A DNA stretch of 64,000 bases, from NCBI GenBank assembly GCA_013911065.1, contig JACERV010000006.1, positions 97,607 to 161,606 of the forward strand. The letters are read 5' to 3'. Position 1 is the stretch's first letter, and each line of letters starts with the position of its first letter. The position numbers and the translations under genes are program-made. The notes beneath the pieces were generated by a model. It was given only the letters and a program-made list of their open reading frames with translations. It had not been told where the DNA came from and did not search any database. Shown one piece after another: positions 24,465 through 33,571 of the stretch. This DNA comes from Ruminococcus sp. (GTDB taxonomy: Bacteria; Bacillota; Clostridia; Lachnospirales; Lachnospiraceae).

Positions 24465-25550
24465 CTATGTAAGTAAAATCGCCCCTAATATAATATATAT
24501 TACTGCGCCAAACACTACTGAAAGTGCGGCAAACCAACACCAAAACGCCCCTTTGTCCACCGGCAGATCACCGACAAACTTGCCGGTCTGTCCGTTCATT
24601 GCAAATATGTAATTCTTTTCCCTCCATGTAGTATTCAGAATCCAAACAGGACATAATGCATACTTAGAACTCCCGTTTGAGAGACGGATATTGCTGCTCT
24701 CCGTTGTGACAGTTGCATAACCCCGGACAGTTTTCCTAAACTCCTCTTCGGTGCTTCGTTTTACACGCTTATTCGCACGCGCTATACTTTCTTCTGCCGT
24801 CACATCATATTTATCTGCCAGATATCCCGCAAGATAGGCTGTCTGGAAATCCACCGCCTCTGCGAAATCAAAAGGTTCAATCGATTCCATCAAATCATCT
24901 GCCATCTTGGAAGAACCATCCACCGGAACCCGTTCAAAACCGATACGTCCCCCACGTGATACTGAATAGTAGCTTGTTTCCGTATATTTATAAACGTCAT
25001 CACTCCACGAACGTGTTTTCGTTGCATTGTAGTGGATATCCGCCTCCACATCTGTATCAAACAGCCAAAACGGAACATAGATCCCTTTGATTTCATCTAT
25101 GCGGTTCTCCTCCTTAAAAACTTTCGGAAGAAGACGTTTTCCTTTCAAATGTTTCATCAATTTTTCTTTTGCCATTTTCTTATCAAGTTTAAACGGTATT
25201 ACCAAATCCGGGCGCAGAGCACCCGCAAACTGTCCTGTCATTATAACCGGGTTTCCGCAGAAAAGGCAGCTTGTGGCTGCTGTATTCTCATCCCCGATAA
25301 TCTCGCCGCCGCAGGATTTGCACACATAGACCATCATACCGTCAGTCTCGCCTTCCTGCCACTCGCCGCCTGCAGATCCCCCCCATTCCATAGTTTCAGG
25401 CTGCTCGTTCTTAATCTCCTCATCCAGCTCCTTCAATGTTTCCATCTCAAATTCCGTATCGCAGAACGGACACTTCATTTTCTGTATGCTGCTGTCAAAT
25501 TCAATCGCCCCGCCACAGGCAGGGCACTTATATTCCATCAATGCTGCCAT
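24465..25550 (-). CDS. TFIIB-type zinc-ribbon membrane protein
   Basis: A 361-residue protein. Two zinc ribbons come first: YKCPACGGAIEFD with MKCPFCDTEFE (about 8-36), and YVCKSCGGEI with SCLFCGNPV (about 75-100). A central domain of unknown fold (about 110-320, with KGIYVPFWLFD and a YAL(C)PVWILN motif) follows, then two hydrophobic segments at the C-terminus (about 320-360). It is often annotated as a TFIIB-type zinc ribbon or RNA polymerase subunit-like protein, but the membrane end argues for a membrane-surface role. It lies between SPFH (31 bases) and TPM (16 bases) genes. Confidence 0.8.
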   Translation of the reverse strand: MAALMEYKCPACGGAIEFDSSIQKMKCPFCDTEFEMETLKELDEEIKNEQPETMEWGGSAGGEWQEGETDGMMVYVCKSCGGEIIGDENTAATSCLFCGNPVIMTGQFAGALRPDLVIPFKLDKKMAKEKLMKHLKGKRLLPKVFKEENRIDEIKGIYVPFWLFDTDVEADIHYNATKTRSWSDDVYKYTETSYYSVSRGGRIGFERVPVDGSSKMADDLMESIEPFDFAEAVDFQTAYLAGYLADKYDVTAEESIARANKRVKRSTEEEFRKTVRGYATVTTESSNIRLSNGSSKYALCPVWILNTTWREKNYIFAMNGQTGKFVGDLPVDKGAFWCWFAALSVVFGAVIYIILGAILLT

Positions 25551-25581
25551 TGTTTGTCACTCCCATCTGTTATCCTATTTT

Positions 25582-26895
25582 TCATTTGACATCATCTTCA
25601 TCAAAGGGATCTCCGCATTCAGGACAAAATTTAGGGGGATGCTGTGGGTCTTCCGGCTCCCATCCGCATTTATCACACTGGTAAAGAGGTGCACCGGCGG
25701 GCTTTGGCTTTCCGCATTCTGAACAAAATTTCCCTTTGTTGATGTTACCACACTGACAGGTCCAACCGGCCTCAGAAACTGCCGGTTTTGGCTTTCCGCA
25801 TTCCATACAGAACTGCCCGGAATTAGCCGTACCACAGGCACAAGCCCATGTACCGGGAGCTGGCGCTGCCGGCTGCTGTGCCTGCTGTTGCGCCCCCATC
25901 TGAAACAGATTCTGCGCATTCATTCCGCCGGCCTGGGAAGCCATTCCCATTCCCATAAATCCCGTCATTGCCCCATTCTCATTAGATGCCGCCGCCCGCA
26001 TTGCATCCGATTGTGCTCCAACCAATGTGGCAGCCGCCATTGTGGGGTCACGCATAATAGCAGTTCTCTGTGCCTGTTTGATCATCTCTGCGTCTTCTTC
26101 CGGAAGCGTAATTGAGTTCATTGCGATTGATACAACCGCAAGTCCACGCAGCTGACTCCATTTTTTTGTAAGCGCCTCGTTCATTGCATCTGAAAGCTCT
26201 TCCACATGGCCAGGAATCGCGCTTGGACGTATTTGCATTTCAGATATCTTTGCAAAAGCTGGCTGAAGCGCACTGATAAATTCTATTTTTAACTGACTGT
26301 CAATCTCCTCACGAGTGTATTCTCTTTCCACATTGCCGCACACATTTGTATAGAATAAAAGCGGATTCACAATCTTATAGGAATATATGCCGCTGCAACG
26401 AACAGACACGTCAATATCCAGACCTATGTTTCTGTCAACCACACGGAAAGGAATGGGATTAGGAGTTCCAAATTTGTTACCTATCAGCTCCTTTGTGTTA
26501 AAGTAATATATCCTCTGGTCTTTTCCTGTATCTCCGCCATAAGCAAATCGTTTTCCTATTGTTTCAAATGTGTCTGCGATTGTCTCCTCCAAATCGCCGG
26601 AAAAGATGCTGGGTTCAGTGGAAGTATCATATGTAAATTCTCCTGGTTCAGCACAAACTTCCACCACTTTTCCCTGCTCTACTATAATCATACATTGTCC
26701 GTCAGCCACCGCAATGCCTGATCCATTTGAAATAATATTGTCATTTCCTTTCGTATTGGAAGATCGGCCGCTGGTTCTTTTTTGTCCTTTCATCATCATG
26801 ACACTCTTGTCCATTGATTCACAATAAAAAAACTCTTTCCACTGATCCGCAAGAGCTCCTCCCGCTGCTCCGATTCCCGCTTTAATCAAACCCAT
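25582..26895 (-). CDS. SPFH-domain protein with C-terminal zinc ribbons
   Basis: A 437-residue SPFH/band-7 protein of the type annotated as virion core protein-like. The SPFH domain covers about 20-290, then a Met/Ala/Gln-rich linker, then three zinc ribbons: WACACGTANSGQFCMECG, WTCQCGNINKGKFCSECG, and YQCDKCGW with FCPECGDPF. It has no clear transmembrane helix; SPFH proteins of this type usually bind membranes peripherally and oligomerise. First gene of the SPFH/zinc-ribbon/TPM trio. The shared zinc ribbons of the first two proteins suggest a common partner or assembly, which is inference. Confidence 0.87.
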   Translation of the reverse strand: MGLIKAGIGAAGGALADQWKEFFYCESMDKSVMMMKGQKRTSGRSSNTKGNDNIISNGSGIAVADGQCMIIVEQGKVVEVCAEPGEFTYDTSTEPSIFSGDLEETIADTFETIGKRFAYGGDTGKDQRIYYFNTKELIGNKFGTPNPIPFRVVDRNIGLDIDVSVRCSGIYSYKIVNPLLFYTNVCGNVEREYTREEIDSQLKIEFISALQPAFAKISEMQIRPSAIPGHVEELSDAMNEALTKKWSQLRGLAVVSIAMNSITLPEEDAEMIKQAQRTAIMRDPTMAAATLVGAQSDAMRAAASNENGAMTGFMGMGMASQAGGMNAQNLFQMGAQQQAQQPAAPAPGTWACACGTANSGQFCMECGKPKPAVSEAGWTCQCGNINKGKFCSECGKPKPAGAPLYQCDKCGWEPEDPQHPPKFCPECGDPFDEDDVK

Positions 26896-27045
26896 GTAAA
26901 ATATCTCCTCTCTGGCTGCATACAGAATTCCCCCCTATACAGCCTCCATTTCTTTTTTATTTTATGTCTATTGATACATTATACCCCTTTTATTTCCAAC
27001 AGTCATCAGAAACCAACAAAAAAAGACAGCCAATACTGATTACAG

Positions 27046-27102
27046 TGTATTATGACAATGGGACTTTATTGGTTGATTAACTTGCCGGAAAAGATATACT
27101 AA
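27046..27102 (+). pseudogene. Remnant of an SsuC-type permease 3' end
   Basis: This stretch translates to CIMTMGLYWLINLPEKIY and a stop, matching the last residues of the permease at 22557-23354 (CIMAMGLYSLINLLEKIYQ). By hand the DNA matches at about 46 of 57 bases, so it is a diverged paralogue tail, not a recent copy. No further homology is visible to the left (26896-27040). The SPFH/zinc-ribbon/TPM genes lie between the two ends. The 300-base gap 26896-27196 otherwise holds only the terminator to its right. Confidence 0.75.
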
Positions 27103-27149
27103 AAAAAGCACCTTGATTGGTATGTAAATACCTTTGAAAGATGCTTTTT
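27103..27149. terminator. Bidirectional terminator after the amidase gene and permease remnant
   Basis: AAAAAGCA pairs with TGCTTTTT, and inside this GGTAT pairs with ATACC around a four-base loop. A-tract and T-tract on both sides allow it to act both ways. It lies 48 bases past the minus-strand amidase stop and directly after the remnant's stop. Confidence 0.8.
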
Positions 27150-27196
27150 CATTGCAATATGACTTTTTTGAATCCGCTCCCTATTATGGACAATTA

Positions 27197-27766
27197 CTAC
27201 TCAAAACCAAAGTATTGCATTATTCCTAAATAAATGCCATATGCAAATTGATACTCATTGTCACGCAGCTTTTGTGCATCCGAAGTATTCGTAAGATATG
27301 CCAGCTCAACCAGTATTGCAGGCATGTTGGTGTTTCTCAAAACATATAGTGACGGATTTTCACGTATTCCATTATCGCTTGTTCCGACTGTTCCGGTTAT
27401 TCCATCCATAACGTGCTCTGCCAGCCATTCAGCTTGTGTAAGGTATTGATATATATATATTTCTGTACCATTTACAGCAGGATTGGGGTTCGCATTACAA
27501 TGAATACTGATAAAATAATTTGCGGGCCAATCATTTGCCATTCTTACTCTTTCTGCAAGGCTGGTAGTATTGCTCGTTCCTAATACTGTATCTGGTTCCG
27601 GCCTTGATACACGTACCTCAAACCTTGAATCACTGATTAATAAATTTTGTAGATAAATCCCAACCCGATAAGTTATATCCGATTCATATAAACCATTACC
27701 TACCGCGCCGCTGTTGAAATAACCGACAGGATTATGACCTTGATCAATAAATATTTTAATAGCCAA
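27197..27766 (-). CDS. N-acetylmuramoyl-L-alanine amidase (Amidase_3)
   Basis: A 189-residue zinc amidase consisting of just the Amidase_3 catalytic domain. Zinc ligands are H12 in FIDQGHNP, the Glu in GLYESDITY, and the His in FISIHCNANPNP; the catalytic Glu is in ILVELAYLTN. It cuts the bond between muramic acid and the peptide. There is no signal peptide and no wall-binding domain, which is unusual for a vegetative autolysin; CwlC-like mother-cell lysis or phage-type release are possible. It stands alone between the terminator and the MacB-like gene. Confidence 0.9.
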   Translation of the reverse strand: MAIKIFIDQGHNPVGYFNSGAVGNGLYESDITYRVGIYLQNLLISDSRFEVRVSRPEPDTVLGTSNTTSLAERVRMANDWPANYFISIHCNANPNPAVNGTEIYIYQYLTQAEWLAEHVMDGITGTVGTSDNGIRENPSLYVLRNTNMPAILVELAYLTNTSDAQKLRDNEYQFAYGIYLGIMQYFGFE

Positions 27767-27831
27767 AACACATATTCCCTTTTAATCTTAATTACTATTA
27801 AATATATTCAGCAGTTATAGGGAATGTTACA

Positions 27832-30800
27832 TTATTCACTCCGCAGTGCTTCCACCGGATCTTTACGTGCCGCTGCAGATGATGGAAACAGACCAGAAAT
27901 AAATGCCAGCAGCATACTAATTCCAATCAGGATAATGGCAGCATTTATTGGCAGCTGGGCAATGTTTTTAATGTCAAGCTTGTTGTAAACAATAATATTT
28001 GCAACAATGCTGACCATGTAGGTGACCAAAATCCCAAGAAGACCGGCTACAAAACCGATAATCATGGTCTCCGCATTAAATACTCTCCTGACATCCCGTT
28101 TACTGGCACCTATAGCGCGCAGGATACCAATTTCTTTTTTCCGCTCCAGAACAGAGATATAGGTAATTACCCCAATCATAATGGAAGACACAATCAATGA
28201 GATTGCTACAAATGCTATCAGAGCATAACTGATGGTATCAACAATATCTGTTACAGACGACATCATCGTCCCCACCAAATCTGTATAGTTAATTACTTTA
28301 TCTTCTTTTCCTGCGTCTTCCATCTGATTATTATAGTCTTTCAGGAAAGCTTCCACTTCCGCTTTGGCATTAAAGTCCTTTGGATAAAGATTAATCTGTG
28401 ACGGATTATCTGGTGTCGAATATCCTAATGCCGTCAGGTTTGATTCATAGGAACTGTCTTCCCGGCTCATCATTGTTGTCATCAGCTCCATAATTTCATT
28501 TTCTGACATGTTGATTTGGAATGCCTTAATAAAAGCGTTCTGATCAATACTGAAGGCATTTTGCATCTGCTGCGGCAATTGTGCCATAACGCCTTGTATT
28601 TGGTTCTGAATCTGCGCCTGAAGCTGTGTCTGCAGAGATGTCATGAACTGCGTCATATAGCTTTCCAAAGCTGTTGACACATACATCTGTACTGCATCGT
28701 TAATTTGTACGTCAATCTGTGATTCACCAATCACCTGACCTATCTGTTCACCGATGGACGCCTGCACGTCTGCGCGGTTTAAATATTCCTGTAGATTTGC
28801 CACAATCAGCGTCGGATCTGTAACCCCTTGGGCTATCTGCTCCGCCAGAAAACTTTGCATGACACCGTTCATAATTCCAGTAAGCTGCTCCTGGGGAATG
28901 TTTATCTGTCCGGCAAGCGATTGGGTTATATCCTCCAAATTCATCTCCGGCATCTCGACTCCATCTGTATTTATGGATAGATTGCCCAGGCCTGATAAGT
29001 CGAGATTTATTTTCGAGCTATCTACTCCAAACGCATTTTTAATTGCCTCTTCGTCAATTGTAATTAAATCCGCAAACTCAAAGTCTGACTGCGCATTTTC
29101 CTCTTTCTCTTCTGCAAAAGACTTTCCGGTCAAAACATTGACCTCCGGATTTTCCAGCTGTTGTTTTACAATGTCTTCTTTTGCTGCATCTTCCATAAGA
29201 TACTGAATCAGCTCCGGTGTATAGTTGATTCCCGGAGAAAGAGAGGTTGCCGCTGCATCTGGATCCCCCTGGACTACTCCGACAACTTTTAAGTCCAATC
29301 CCTGTTCCACAAGTGATTTCATGTACTCTTGATTGTCTGCTTTATCTACCCAGACCTTGTAGCCATCATCGTATTCATACCGTTTGGCTGCACTGATAAC
29401 CTTAAACTTTGCTCCCAGCATATCCTTATATGAAGGACTAATATCTTCATTTTCAAGTGTAACCTCAACTTCTGGATTACTTATCATTGCTTTCAGCATA
29501 TCTTTTAGCTCTGTGCGGTCTCTGAGTCCCATAGCATAAAGTACATAATCAGAAATACTTCCATCCGGCATCAGCACAAGTACTGTTTCATCATAGTTCT
29601 CGGGCCAGCGGCCTGCCTTAATCTCATACTGATAGTCATACATTTCACTCTTTCCAGGTAACTCGTGAAAGACATTCATCCCTGAGTTGCTGCCGGAACC
29701 AAAAATAGAGGTCATCGCACTGCCGGCTCCAATTCCATAGCTGCTAAGAAGGGAGTCAGGACTCACCTGGTCAGCCCCGTCCGTCGTATCCGCCAGATAA
29801 ATCTGTGGAGTCACATCATACACATATTGAATTGTTTTTACATATGGGTTAATTTTCTTTTCGTTCTTATCGATGTGGGTTTTTAAAGATTTCAGGTCAT
29901 TTTTGTTCTGACTTTGAAAGAAACCTTCCACAATCTTTCTTTCCTTGACCTTCTCTGCCCCATCACTCTTCGTATCTGCCTCTTCTTTATCCTTCTCTGA
30001 TGCTTCGGAAGACGATCCCATACTGGCAAACAGGCTGCCATAATCAATCCCGGACTCCTGGATGGTGAGCGGATAAATACTCATGGTCTCTTCTTCAATA
30101 TCCTTGATATATGCATTGATGCCACTAGCCAGGGCGAGGATTGCCGCAATCCCGATAATTCCAATGGATCCTGCCAGTGAAACCACAAAAGTACGCCCCT
30201 TCTTTGTCATTAGGTTGCTAAGAGATAACGATATAGCGGTAAACAAGGACATGCTTACCTTTCTTGGTGCAGCCCCCGGATGCTGTTCTTCTTTCTCAGG
30301 ATCAAGGGGATTCGTGTCGGATACAATTTGTCCGTCTTTCAGCCGGATGATACGATTAGCATATTGGTCTGCCAGCTCCGGGTTATGCGTTACCATGATG
30401 ACCAATCTGTCTTTGGCAATCTGGGTCAGCAACTCCATAACCTGCTCACTGGTCTTGGTATCAAGGGCACCAGTAGGCTCATCTGCCAATAAAATCTCCG
30501 GGTCATTGATTAGTGCTCTGGCGATTGCTACACGCTGCATCTGTCCTCCGCTCAGCTGGCTTGGCAGCTTTCTGACATGCTCCCCAAGCCCTACTTCCTC
30601 CAGTGCTTTTGCAGCTCTTTCCTTACGCTCTGCCGGTGAGACACCACTAAGCGTAAGGGCCAGTTCAACATTGGCCAGAATGGACTGATGAGGAATCAGG
30701 TTGTAGCTTTGAAAAACAAAGCCAATACGGTTGTTTCGATAAGTATCCCAATCTCCTGATTTATATTTCTTCGTAGATATTCCATCAATCTCCAGCTCTC

Positions 30801-30978
30801 CTGAGTCATAATGGTCCAAGCCTCCGATAATATTCAGCATTGTTGTTTTACCGGAACCTGAAGGTCCTAAGATAGCCGCAAATTCATTATTGCGGAATGA
30901 CACTGAAACGCCATCAAGAGCCGTCTGGGTGAAATTAAATGTTTTATATGACTTTCGTATTTCAGTTAGTTTTAACAT
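27832..30978 (-). CDS. MacB-like ABC exporter, fused ATPase and permease
   Basis: A 1048-residue protein from the ATG at 30978 (AAGGAAAG before it); an in-frame GTG at 31017 overlaps marR and is less likely. The ATPase comes first (about 1-235: GPSGSGKTTMLN, LSGGQMQRVAIARAL, ILLADEPTGALD). A membrane segment follows near 265-290, then a very large extracytoplasmic region (about 300-900). The C-terminus has the FtsX/MacB-type permease domain with three segments (SLIVSSIMIGVITYISVLER, GFVAGLLGILVTYMVS, AAIILIGISMLLAFISG). The exterior domain has Gln/Ile-rich helical parts (about 680-830). It is co-transcribed behind marR and probably exports a toxic compound or peptide; the substrate is unknown. 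Confidence 0.88.
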   Translation of the reverse strand: MLKLTEIRKSYKTFNFTQTALDGVSVSFRNNEFAAILGPSGSGKTTMLNIIGGLDHYDSGELEIDGISTKKYKSGDWDTYRNNRIGFVFQSYNLIPHQSILANVELALTLSGVSPAERKERAAKALEEVGLGEHVRKLPSQLSGGQMQRVAIARALINDPEILLADEPTGALDTKTSEQVMELLTQIAKDRLVIMVTHNPELADQYANRIIRLKDGQIVSDTNPLDPEKEEQHPGAAPRKVSMSLFTAISLSLSNLMTKKGRTFVVSLAGSIGIIGIAAILALASGINAYIKDIEEETMSIYPLTIQESGIDYGSLFASMGSSSEASEKDKEEADTKSDGAEKVKERKIVEGFFQSQNKNDLKSLKTHIDKNEKKINPYVKTIQYVYDVTPQIYLADTTDGADQVSPDSLLSSYGIGAGSAMTSIFGSGSNSGMNVFHELPGKSEMYDYQYEIKAGRWPENYDETVLVLMPDGSISDYVLYAMGLRDRTELKDMLKAMISNPEVEVTLENEDISPSYKDMLGAKFKVISAAKRYEYDDGYKVWVDKADNQEYMKSLVEQGLDLKVVGVVQGDPDAAATSLSPGINYTPELIQYLMEDAAKEDIVKQQLENPEVNVLTGKSFAEEKEENAQSDFEFADLITIDEEAIKNAFGVDSSKINLDLSGLGNLSINTDGVEMPEMNLEDITQSLAGQINIPQEQLTGIMNGVMQSFLAEQIAQGVTDPTLIVANLQEYLNRADVQASIGEQIGQVIGESQIDVQINDAVQMYVSTALESYMTQFMTSLQTQLQAQIQNQIQGVMAQLPQQMQNAFSIDQNAFIKAFQINMSENEIMELMTTMMSREDSSYESNLTALGYSTPDNPSQINLYPKDFNAKAEVEAFLKDYNNQMEDAGKEDKVINYTDLVGTMMSSVTDIVDTISYALIAFVAISLIVSSIMIGVITYISVLERKKEIGILRAIGASKRDVRRVFNAETMIIGFVAGLLGILVTYMVSIVANIIVYNKLDIKNIAQLPINAAIILIGISMLLAFISGLFPSSAAARKDPVEALRSE

Positions 30979-31003
30979 AATATTTTCTTTCCTTATTTGT
31001 ATT

Positions 31004-31498
31004 TTAGTCTCCTGCACCGGGTTGTTTCTCTTCTAAAATCACCTTTGTGGCAGCGGCAAATTGATTCACACTAAGGATAAACTGTTCAGCATTATCAATA
31101 CCCATTTGCTGAATCAGCTCTATAAGTATCTCATTTAGTAAGCCTTCCAGTTTTTCTAAAATCTTATGTCCGGCCTCTGTCAGGGTGATAATCAATGTCC
31201 GGCGGTTTTGCAGGTTCACCTCCCGGTTAAGATAGCCTTTCTGCTCCAGCGCGCCAAGCATTTTCGAAACAGCTCCCTTGGAAATGCACAGACAATTTTG
31301 AATATCATGACTGGTTGCGTTCTTTTTCGAATCTGTTGTGTTTTCCTTAATCATTTTCATTAATGCTAATTCTGCCGAATTCACATCATATTGCTTCATC
31401 TGTGTATTTACACCCGTATGAAAAATTGACAATACTTGCCTCACCTGAAAGAATGTAAGGGCAAATTGTTCTTTTAATTCATTAATTTCCCGTGCCAT
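31004..31498 (-). CDS. MarR-family transcriptional regulator
   Basis: A 164-residue MarR winged-helix protein. The recognition region reads NCLCISKGAVSKMLGALEQK and the wing GYLNREVNLQNRRTLIITLT. Helices at both ends would form the dimer. It is the first gene of an operon with the MacB-like exporter, 25 bases downstream. A consensus promoter and two dyads lie just upstream, so it very probably represses itself and the exporter. The inducing ligand is unknown. Confidence 0.92.
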   Translation of the reverse strand: MAREINELKEQFALTFFQVRQVLSIFHTGVNTQMKQYDVNSAELALMKMIKENTTDSKKNATSHDIQNCLCISKGAVSKMLGALEQKGYLNREVNLQNRRTLIITLTEAGHKILEKLEGLLNEILIELIQQMGIDNAEQFILSVNQFAAATKVILEEKQPGAGD

Positions 31499-31514
31499 TT
31501 TTGTCCCCCAATTT

Positions 31515-31546
31515 GTTTATCAGTAAACCGTTTCCTTGTAAACAGT
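31515..31546 (-). promoter_or_regulatory. Probable MarR operators
   Basis: Two dyads lie between the -10 box and the marR start. ACCGTTT-N6-AAACAGT occupies 31527-31546, with six of seven base pairs. GTTTA-N4-TAAAC occupies 31515-31528 and abuts the first. Their position over the transcription start fits autorepression by the MarR protein; the assignment is inferred from position and symmetry. Confidence 0.6.
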
Positions 31547-31549
31547 TTC

Positions 31550-31578
31550 ATTATACTCCCACCCTTATCCTCTGTCAA
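31550..31578 (-). promoter_or_regulatory. Consensus promoter of marR and the exporter gene
   Basis: Minus-strand TTGACA (31573-31578), 17 bases, TATAAT (31550-31555): a perfect sigma-A promoter. A promoter this strong would need a repressor, in line with the dyads beside it. Confidence 0.9.
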
Positions 31579-31688
31579 CAAATCCTTTTTCCCCTAATTG
31601 TTTCTTTACTATACCAGTTTATTGTGGTTAAATGATATACAGGATTATTAGTTTCAACAATCCATTAAGTCAAAAATGAGGTAAACAT

Positions 31689-32606
31689 ATGAAAGTAAAG
31701 AATAACTTCCACATTTATGCAATGATTACAATTGTATTTTGGTCATTAGGTTTTGTGTTGACCAAATTAGCGCTGCAATATTTTTCGACCTTTTCATTAG
31801 GCTTTCTTAGATATTTTATGGCATCCTGCACCCTGCTGATTGTTGCTGTGATAACTAAAATGAAGCTGCCCCATAAAAAGGACTTTCCGTTTTTTATGCT
31901 TGCAGGAACCCTTGGCTTTTTCTTCTATATAATTGCATTCAATCAGGGACAACAAACAGTTACAGCTTCTACAGGCAGTGTTGCGATTTCTACCGTCCCT
32001 GTACTAACCGCTCTAATCGCACGGGGAGTTTATAAGGAAAAAATGAGTTATCTGCAATGGCTGGCTATTGTAATCGAATTTACAGGTGTAGCTGTCTTAA
32101 CATTGATAAATGGTGTTTTATCTATCAACACAGGCCTGATTTGGTTATTTCTTGCGGCTTTAGCCCTTAGTATTTACAATCTTATACAACGCAGGCTGAC
32201 AAAAACATATACGGCAATACAAACTTCTGCATTCAGCATTTTCTTTGGTACAATACTACTTGCTGTTTTTCTCCCATCTTCCGTAAAAGAGGTTTCAAAC
32301 GCCCCTGCTATTCAATGGTTCTATTTAGCTATACTTGGTGTATTCTCAAGTGCAGTTGCCTATGTCGCATGGTCAAAGGCCCTGGCAAAGGCAAAACAAA
32401 CCTCTGAAGTCAGTAACTATATGTTTATTACACCATTTTTAACAAGTGTGTTGGGTTTTGTCATCGCTGATGAAGTGCCAGAACCATCAACATTAATTGG
32501 CGGGGGGATTATTTTATTGGGTGTTTTCATATTTAATTTTGGAGAAAAATTGTATGGAGCATTACATAATAAGGAGCAATCTGAGAAGCAGAAACAGGTG
32601 CTGTAA
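31689..32606 (+). CDS. EamA-family (DMT) transporter
   Basis: A 305-residue drug/metabolite transporter with two EamA repeats and about ten membrane segments. Features include FWSLGFVLTKLALQYFSTF and SAVAYVAWSKALAKAKQTS near the end of the second repeat. Such proteins usually export amino acids or metabolites; the substrate cannot be told. The ribosome site GAGGT lies seven bases before ATG. It is divergent from marR, with 190 bases between, but the MarR dyads are on the far side from its start. Confidence 0.9.
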   Translation: MKVKNNFHIYAMITIVFWSLGFVLTKLALQYFSTFSLGFLRYFMASCTLLIVAVITKMKLPHKKDFPFFMLAGTLGFFFYIIAFNQGQQTVTASTGSVAISTVPVLTALIARGVYKEKMSYLQWLAIVIEFTGVAVLTLINGVLSINTGLIWLFLAALALSIYNLIQRRLTKTYTAIQTSAFSIFFGTILLAVFLPSSVKEVSNAPAIQWFYLAILGVFSSAVAYVAWSKALAKAKQTSEVSNYMFITPFLTSVLGFVIADEVPEPSTLIGGGIILLGVFIFNFGEKLYGALHNKEQSEKQKQVL

Positions 32607-32643
32607 AAATTACTGAAACAGCAATTTTACAGCACCTGTTTTT
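32592..32643. terminator. Bidirectional terminator of EamA and ribF
   Basis: AAACAGGTGCTGTAAAA (32592-32608) pairs exactly with TTTTACAGCACCTGTTT (32625-32641) around a 16-base loop, then TTTTC. The left arm contains the EamA stop codon (TAA, 32604-32606), so translation runs into the hairpin. The ribF stop on the other strand is 20 bases away. Confidence 0.88.
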
Positions 32644-32660
32644 CTATATCCATCCCGGCA

Positions 32661-33554
32661 TCAGTTATGAAAATACTCTCTTCCAAAAGTAATATCCAAA
32701 TCTACCTGTCGTTTCATCTCTTCTATAGAGTCAAACTTTTTCTCCGGACGCTCAAAGGCACAGAATTCGACTGTGATATTCTTTCCATAGGCATCTCCAT
32801 CATATTCAAAGACAAATACCTCCAGCAGCACCCGCTTCTCCTCTGTCACTGTGGGTCTCATTCCCACATTGCCGATTCCCGTAAATACTTCTCCATCTAT
32901 CCATATTTTACAGGTATAAACGCCATAGCGTGGAACAATCTTCCTGTCCGCCGGTATGATATTCATGGTGGGGAATCCCAGTGTAGTTCCCAGGCGCTGT
33001 CCATGTTCTACAACACCTGACATATGATAAGGATATCCCAGAAGAAGATTTGCAAGCTCCACATCGCCATCTGCCAGTGCGGCTCTTACATATGTGCTGC
33101 TGATTTCCCTGCCCTGAAACAACTCCTTATCAAGTACGTCCAATTGATAGTGGTACTTTTCGGCATATCGCGCCAGCATCTCTACATTTCCGCGCTTTCT
33201 GTGCCCGAAATGAAAATCAGTTCCCACAACAATATAAGAAGCATGAAGCTTCTCTACGAGAAACTTTTCAATGAATGCCTCTGCTTCCATCTCCCGGATT
33301 TCCTTTGTAAAAGGGCATTGTATCATGCAGTCAACCTGAGTTTCCAGGTGATTTCTCCGTTCCTGATTGGTCAGCAGAGTTTCCTTATTTATGTCAAAAG
33401 CAAATACAACACTTTTTACATTCTTTTTTTTCGCATAAGACTGTATACTTTGAACCAGTCTTTGATGCCCTCTGTGAAGGCTGTCAAACTTTCCCAGTGT
33501 TACCGCCGTTTTTTCCAATCCCTGATAGGAATTGATGTCTGTATAATACTGCAT
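32661..33554 (-). CDS. ribF: Bifunctional riboflavin kinase / FAD synthetase
   Basis: A 297-residue RibF. The N-terminal FAD synthetase domain has the nucleotidyl-transferase loop LGKFDSLHRGHQRLVQ and ISSTYVRAALADGDVE. The C-terminal riboflavin kinase domain begins near GVVEHGQRLGTTLGFPTMNI. It makes FMN and then FAD. It is the last gene of the rimP-to-ribF operon, 17 bases after truB, a common firmicute order. Confidence 0.96.
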   Translation of the reverse strand: MQYYTDINSYQGLEKTAVTLGKFDSLHRGHQRLVQSIQSYAKKKNVKSVVFAFDINKETLLTNQERRNHLETQVDCMIQCPFTKEIREMEAEAFIEKFLVEKLHASYIVVGTDFHFGHRKRGNVEMLARYAEKYHYQLDVLDKELFQGREISSTYVRAALADGDVELANLLLGYPYHMSGVVEHGQRLGTTLGFPTMNIIPADRKIVPRYGVYTCKIWIDGEVFTGIGNVGMRPTVTEEKRVLLEVFVFEYDGDAYGKNITVEFCAFERPEKKFDSIEEMKRQVDLDITFGREYFHN

Positions 33555-33571
33555 ATTTATCCTCGCTATTT

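Noticed and set aside
27197..27766. Amidase as part of a prophage lysis module
   Set aside because: No holin, tail or other phage gene is near it; flanking genes are chromosomal transporters.
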